Of a stretch of DNA of 64,000 nucleotides, positions 58,003 to 64,000 are shown piece after piece; the first letter of the stretch is position 1, and every line of letters starts with the position of its first letter. The notes under the pieces were generated by a model. It was not told where the DNA came from. It did no database searches and saw only the letters and a list, made by a program, of their open reading frames with translations. The translations under genes and the position numbers were made by a program. Source of the stretch: Flammula alnicola (Eukaryota > Basidiomycota > Agaricomycetes > Agaricales > Strophariaceae); NCBI GenBank assembly GCA_015499995.1, contig JADNRV010000176.1:1-64000 (forward strand), given 5' to 3'.

Positions 58003-58253
58003 TTTAACGATGATTTGGTGGATATTACAATGAGAAAGGGTTGGAGGAAACTAGAAGGGGGAAGGGACAATTTCGAGCAGTCGTGAAGACGATGTGAAAA
58101 GAGCGTGTCCGCAGAGCTTTGCGGGATGGGGAGGGGTCAAGGACAGGAAAGGGCGGGCGGATAGCAAGAGAGACAAGAACGTCGTCGTCGTCAGAAAGGA
58201 AAATGAAACGAACAAGTGAAGCCAACCCCGGACTTGATGTATCGTGGGAACTT

Positions 58254-58629
58254 ACTAGTGCATCCACGCCATCAATCAGCCAATCACAATTCAATTACCT
58301 TTCCCAGGAAATGGCGCCGTGACATTTTTCGTCGCCAAGCAGGCGCTCTAGGTCGTGAAGCACATGAAAATCGATCGTATGAATCGTCTTGGAGGAAGGG
58401 GTTTGGGAGAGCGAGGAATATCTAACCCCCAACGAGTACTTACGACGTCGGACTCATCCTCATCATATAATAAAAAGGTGCTATGGGAGAAAAGAAAGTT
58501 CACCGGGGCATTGTTATCTTTTTTCCCCACTGGGAAATGGTAGCCTCGAGGATCTCCATCCAGGGGCTTCGGGTTTCACGCGTTCACGATCAGAGGTCAC
58601 CAACAATGTTCATCTTGAAGTAAGATTGC
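58254..58629. repeat. Dispersed repeat R, copy 1
   Basis: About 375 bp, beginning ACTAGT and containing AGCCAATCAC, matching 61163-61530 in the same orientation at roughly 85-90% identity by eye. No clear terminal inverted repeats and no clear long coding frame. It starts about 250 bp upstream of the membrane-protein gene. Confidence 0.85.
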
Positions 58630-59574
58630 GGTTTAACATAACGTTAACTCTTCTATCAGCCGCAAGAAAAATATAAATGCTGAAAGATGTAACATACGAG
58701 ATTTTGCGTCAATGCTAGATAATGAACGCCTGATATAATCTCACAAATGTCGAGCGTTGGATAAAAATAAAAAAAAACGAAGTCAACTTGTGTGCCATAC
58801 ATATATAAAGTTGCTCGTCACCCACTCACCATCAAGCACGGCGCTGGAACCTCTCATGCGACCTACCAAGGCAGTAGAACCACCGCTAAACAGAATAATC
58901 ACATTCGTCTGTCCATTTGGTGCGCATATACTCGAGTACTTAGTATGCTATTTCGATTGGATATCGTTAATGGTGGGATGCTCAGTGGTGGGAGGAGTTT
59001 ACGAACCTAACAACTCTATACCAGAGCATGCTTCGTGCACGAACAGGTAGAGCGCATTTTTCTCGATGATCGAGATCACTTTTGGGCATTTAGACACGCA
59101 TATATGCACCTCACAGTGGAGCAATCAACGCGAAGAAACCCAATGCAGTAAATATTCACGAACCTAGGACTCTTTAGAATTTTAGGGTCGCTTCTCGGGT
59201 AGATGGCGCGCATATAGCCACGCAGGCCGTCGAATACAGGCTAAGCGATTGATCATGGGGAAAGCGGGGCACTCCGATCCGGGTTGGGAGAAATGTGGTA
59301 ACTCCGGAAGTGAAATATTGAGTCATCGCACAGAAAGTGAAGAAATAAAACCACTTATCCTCTTCGAGATCTTTGTGAAAGCTCAATGGGTGACGGTTAG
59401 AAGGAAAGAGGGGAATTTGGGAAGCAGTCAAAGGAATTTCCGTATCTGTTCTATTTGTACATGCTTGTCGTTTCATCCCATTCGCGTTAATCACGTGACA
59501 GTTCAAATATGTCACCGCTGATAAGATTTCCTCCAGTTGAATTTCATTTTTCAATATTTTTCTGTAACATAACC
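58630..59574. other. Intergenic, no supported gene
   Basis: AT-rich with only short frames. The end forms the 5' flank of the DUS3 gene. Confidence 0.4.
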
Positions 59575-61525
59575 ATGGAAGTTGAACCTCCTGCTCCTGT
59601 TCCTGTAACATACTCTGCCGGTACAGCACCAGTAAAGGCTGAGTGAGTTCCAGAAAACTACAATACAATTTGCAAAGGCTAATGACGAGCGGCAGATATC
59701 TGATTTCAACCACACTGCAAGTCGTAGCAGACGATGATGCAGCGGAAGGCACGACGACGGGCGACCGCGGACAACACCGCGACGGACGAGATTCCAAGTC
59801 TAATTGGGACTCGAGGGACTCAAGAGGCCCTTCCCGCGGGAAAATGACAAAAGAGCAGAAGAAGGCTCAGCGAGGACAGAATAAGGCTAGGAGATTTGCG
59901 AAGACGCGGGATGAGCTCGATTTATGTTGGAAGGTGGCGAATGGCTCGATATGCGAGTACGCGAACGAGTTGAGTTCTTTACATTTTTATCCGTGTCGAG
60001 GAGAAAAAGCTGATGAATTGCTTCAATAGCTGTCGGTTTACACACGACATTTCTGGATACCTTGCTGCTAAAGCACGCGACATACACATCCCTGAACTCT
60101 CAGAAATATCGGACTCGCCACCCTTTGCTCCTAACCAGGAATCGTTGCGCAAATCTCACCCAGACCATCCTTCTCTCGACTTGAACACTGTCTGTCCTGT
60201 ATTTGCCGAAACGGGGGAATGTAGGTTCGTCAATAATATTCGATCAATGTCTGAAGATCCACTCAGAATTACCCAGATATGGCTTCAAATGTCGATTCTT
60301 AGGAGGGCACGTTCGCTTCTCTGAATCTGGAGAACCCTCATTAGTTGGAGACGACGATAAAAAGGCACGAGCTGCGCTGACAGCCCAAGAAGTTAACTTT
60401 GTCGGACCCGACGTGCAAAAAGCCCTGCGTTCGAAAAAGGTCCGTCTCCTCGTTGCCCACTGTAACCTTACGTCAAGAATAACACGCTCTACTAGTACCC
60501 ATTCCCCGTTGCCGACGAGTACCTCCGCCAACTGGCAGCTGAAAACCCCGAATTGAATAGCAAACCCAAGCCCGTTCCCAATGCCAACTCCATCGTTATC
60601 GGTGAACCTGAGCAAGAAATGGTTGACGTCGAGATGTCGGCCCCTGCACCTCCGCTGCCACCTCCCACAGTACCCGAAGAGAACTCTCTACCCACAAAAT
60701 CAGCTGTAGATGAAATCATCGAGACGCGTACCGGTAATGCTGCGACGACGACAGCCCAGGTGGATACACCTGATGTACGGGTCAGATTCCCGGAGAAGAA
60801 AAGGTTGCACTGGGCTGGGAAGACGTGTATGTCGCGTATTCTTTGCACTCCATCTGGTAATGACGTTGTCGAAATTTTTGGTTCCTAACAGATCTTGCGC
60901 CTTTGACGACCGTCGGAAACCTCGTAGGCCCATTTCCTCAACCTATGTCAATGCCGCTTATTAAGATACCTACTAGCCATTTCGTCGCCTGTGCGTTGAC
61001 CTGGGAGCTGATATAACCTGTGGAGAGAGTATGTTCCTTCTCTTCATGAACTCGGGCGACATTCCTGACAATTCGTCATCATCAGTGGGTCTTTCAAGCT
61101 CCTTCCCAGCAGGATCCAAAGAAGAATGGTCTCTCGTTCGTCGACATCCCTCAGAGAGAGTCACTAGTCCCATCATTCAGCCAATCACAATTCAATTATC
61201 TTTCCCGGGAAATGGCGCCCTGGCATTTTTCGTCGCCAAGCAAGCGCTCTTGGTCGTGAAGCACATCAAAATGGATCGTCTTGGAAGAAGGGGTTGGGGA
61301 GAGCGAGGAACATCTAACCCTAAGGACAGTACTTACGACGTCGGACCCATCCTCATCGTAATAAAAAGTTGCCACGGGAGAAAAGAAAGATCACCGGGGC
61401 ATTGTTTTCTTTTTTCCCCTCTGGGAGATGGTAGCCTCGAGGCCGCACGATCTCCATCCAGGGGCTTCGAGTTTCACGCGTTCACAATCAGAGGTCAGCA
61501 ACAATGTTCATCTCAAGTACAGTAA
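59575..61525 (+). pseudogene. DUS3: tRNA-dihydrouridine(47) synthase DUS3, truncated by a repeat
   Basis: Seven introns splice in phase; exons start at 59575, 59696, 60030, 60277, 60496, 60892, 60977 and 61086. The N-terminal half of DUS3 is intact. It has two CCCH zinc fingers (CWKVANGSICEYANDCRFTH, and CPVFAETGEC..CRFLGGH), a linker, then the start of the FMN-binding barrel: [31 protein letters not shown] and [13 protein letters not shown]. Homology stops at about base 61159, four bases before repeat R copy 2. The frame then reads through the repeat for about 120 codons to a stop at 61525. The rest of the barrel, including the catalytic Cys region, is absent from the window. The product could not reduce uridine 47 in tRNA. 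It is probably a truncated duplicate; an intact DUS3 should exist elsewhere. Confidence 0.82.
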
Positions 61526-61530
61526 GATTG
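61163..61530. repeat. Dispersed repeat R, copy 2 (inside DUS3)
   Basis: Same-orientation match to 58254-58629. It begins with ACTAGT immediately after the last DUS3 codons, so its left edge is also the breakpoint of the gene. Confidence 0.85.
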
Positions 61531-62008
61531 GGGCTTATTAGCACTCCATCCTGTCTCCATCTCTCGTCACAGTCTCTGGCTACCCATGCTTCTGGAAATT
61601 TTACTCACTCGAACGACAACCATTTTCGCCTGCTTGTCATATGGTGATTTCTTTGAGGGTTTAGATTCAATTGAACTTTCTTTTCACTTGTTGGACGCTA
61701 ATCATCATTCGAATGTTTCAATGACTCAATTAAACTCAGATAACTCACGTAAAAGTCGACGATACCGAATGACTGGAAAGATACCACCTTCTCCGTGTTT
61801 TCCTTATCTCATTCCATTGGCATTTTGGGGCACCGACTCGAGCTGAAGTTAGTCATGAGAACATTTTAAGCTTCGGTCTGTAGTCTGGGCCTTTAGACCA
61901 TCTTCCTGTTTCCATTAATGGAATCTGCCCTGAATCAGCTGCTCGAAGTGTCGCGGAGTTCGAACTTCCCTTAGTCCTTACTCTAACTACTATGTATAGG
62001 CTGGTGCA
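61531..62008. other. Intergenic, no supported gene
   Basis: No DUS3-like sequence resumes here, and no other coding signal is seen up to the transporter start. Confidence 0.4.
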
Positions 62009-64000
62009 ATGAGCTATTCTTCGTATACTCCCTTGTCCGTAGTGGATCCCGATACACCAGAGGATGCTGAAATGGATACTCTCACCAACATTGATCAAGT
62101 CTCCGGTTCCCCAATCAACCACGACGAGAATATAGACCGTAAATCGACGAAGAGTTTTGTAAGCGCTGATGATGCAGTGTCTGGCTTCGTCAGGTTCCGC
62201 ACTAGGTGAGTGTCTTGCTGGATTTCTTCAGACTGGTTGCATACGTTGTTGAAATCTATCCCAGTTACCATGGGGCACTTGTCTTTAATCTGTCAGCATT
62301 TCTTATCCCTGCTGTCTACGGCACCCTCTCAAAGATGTGGATTGCAAACATCGACGCATCACTGGTGTCTACGACAGATGCTTTCACCTGTAAGTTCAAA
62401 GATTTCGGTTGCTCAGTCGTTGGATCTTGACTTATTTTTTCTTTAGACTTTTCATGCATTATCGAGGTTCTGAATGAAGGATTACCGAGAGCGGCTTGGT
62501 GCGGTTTCAATATTTTTGTTGAACTACATAAATTATTCATCGAAATTCTAAAGGTCGACTATTGGGAGTGGAGATACCACGAAAGATACAGCCGAAGAAC
62601 TATTACATCGCCTCTCCCTGACCTACACTCTCATTTCCATCCAATCAATCCTTGGCTTCCTTCTGTCCGTTATCTTCCTTTTCGCTGCCCCAGGTTTTGT
62701 CGGAGCCTTTGTTCCTGGGAAAGTTCGCGCAACGTCTGTCAAGTATATACGCATTCTCGCATTCGATTCACTGGCAAGCACTCTCAACACTGCTGTCAGT
62801 CTGGGTACGCGGGCGCTAGATAAGCCAAAGTACGCCATATCGCTTTTGAACACCATTATACTCCTAATGACTCTTTTCTTAATCTAGTGTTCCTCTCTTG
62901 ATGTCTTCGGTACAAACGGTGATACAGATATTTCTAGAACTTGCGCTGGTCTCAACTGTTCACATAAGAGGTTTTACTCCCACTATCCACACAATTGCCA
63001 CTATCAAACTTGTATGCGAGTACGTCTTATTTTCTTTCCTATCACCTATACGATTCCTGATCGGCTTAATATTTTTCAGCCTTACTGGTGCAGCGGTTGG
63101 TCTGCTCTACTTCCTTTATCTGTCACGCAAGGCCACCGCCCATATGGACACGAAGCGTCTGACTTGGTTCTCTCGTGCCTCCCTCAAGGAACTCTTCTTG
63201 CCCGGTAGATGGACATTCACAGAAAGCGCAATCAGAAATGCGATATAGTAAGCGACTACTTCGCCTAGAGTTCATGACTGAGCTTGATTCGTAGTTTATG
63301 GCAAATCCACGGCGTCGTTTCGATGGGACAAGCTTACGCGACAGCGTGGGGCGTGTTCAACACAATTCGCTGGGGCCTCATTATGGTTCCTGTCAACGCA
63401 CTGGAAGCCACTTCGAACACCTTTGTCGGTCACCGTTGGGGTATCTACCAAAGGTCGAAATCAACTCCGTCTTCGCGTGCTTCGATGTCAGACATACGAT
63501 GTGATCACATTCTATTATTTTCGCTATTTTTATTCGTTAACAATTTTTACCAGTTATCACCGCTCCCGCACTTTGGTCAGTCGTTATTGTTCTCCTGGTT
63601 GAGTGCCCCATGTGCATTGCGCTCTCTATCCGAGGTGCGGGGCCTTTTGCGCGCTACCTCTCAAATTCGGACGAGGTCGCGGAAATTACAGCTATGATGT
63701 GGAAAAGCATCGACTGGTGCTATATCTCCTATGGGGTATCAACTCAGCTCGCGACGATCTTGCTTGCCACTCAGACGCGATGGTATTTCGCCATTTTCTC
63801 TTCCTGTGATGGACTTACAGACTTCATAATAGGTACCTCTATCAATCTTTGGTCTCGAACATCTTCTACGCCCTTCCCTGGGCAATTGCACTGCCTCTGA
63901 TTGGAATTACCCCGGATACAGCCTGGACGTACCATAAATGGGTCTTGTGAGTGTCGAACGTTGCTTTCTTCGACATAAATTCATGTGTTTCTTTAGTGGT
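62009..64000 (+). CDS. MATE-like multipass membrane transporter (5' part)
   Basis: At least nine exons splice in phase (62009-62205, 62265-62389, 62447-62498, 62554-62829, 62888-63019, 63080-63247, 63295-63476, 63554-63782, 63833-63946), and the gene runs past the window end. A hydrophilic N-terminus of about 60 residues is followed by many hydrophobic segments ([72 protein letters not shown]). The repeated order of paired helices, with segments such as [20 protein letters not shown] and [20 protein letters not shown], resembles MATE/flippase-type exporters. The substrate is unknown. The donor after SKSTPSS (63476) is the least certain junction. Confidence 0.7.

Overview
The window looks like nuclear DNA of an Agaricomycete (mushroom-forming basidiomycete). 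Genes carry many 45-70 bp GT..AG introns. The gene content fits that group: several F-box/LRR-type proteins, a divergent G-protein alpha subunit, paired isoprenylcysteine carboxyl methyltransferases (ICMT), a single-domain ricin-B lectin and a GT15 mannosyltransferase. All gene models below were spliced by hand from reading-frame continuity, splice sites and family motifs; no database search was run.

Layout. 1-3.2 kb: tail of an unknown gene, then apparently non-coding DNA with a 28-bp inverted repeat. 3.2-10.3 kb: a tandem segmental duplication of about 2.4 kb carrying two intact ICMT genes. Copy 1 has two insertions for which copy 2 is the empty site: a 462-bp hAT-like MITE (34-bp TIR, 8-bp TSD) and a 1,759-bp TG...CA element with a 5-bp TSD. 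11-15.5 kb: ricin-B lectin, a small Tyr/Pro/His-rich protein, and F-box-like remnants. 16.5-22.2 kb: a frameshifted F-box gene divergent from an IRC5/LSH (HELLS-type) SNF2 ATPase, then a TRF4-type non-canonical poly(A) polymerase with an in-frame 21-bp minisatellite. 22.3-30 kb: a Ser/Thr-rich single-pass membrane protein, a 2.4 kb gene-poor stretch, and a nucleotidyltransferase-like protein with a long disordered tail.

31-39.4 kb: three minus-strand genes in a row: a 15-exon divergent G-alpha, an acetamidase/formamidase and the mismatch-repair endonuclease PMS1. 40-49 kb: a large inverted duplication of an F-box gene whose arms flank a KTR/KRE2-type mannosyltransferase and a small putative mitochondrial protein; the left arm also has a tandem copy of the gene's 3' end. 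50-54 kb: a CFEM-like small protein and two further F-box-type genes. 56-58 kb: a single-pass membrane protein without an obvious signal peptide. 58-61.5 kb: a dispersed repeat in two direct copies, one of which truncates a DUS3 tRNA-dihydrouridine synthase gene just inside its catalytic barrel. 62-64 kb: the start of a MATE-like multipass transporter that runs off the end.

The housekeeping genes (IRC5, PMS1, KTR, formamidase) have intact motifs. The variable part of the window is built by local duplication (ICMT, F-box) and small non-autonomous insertions. No CRISPR array, rRNA or convincing tRNA was seen.
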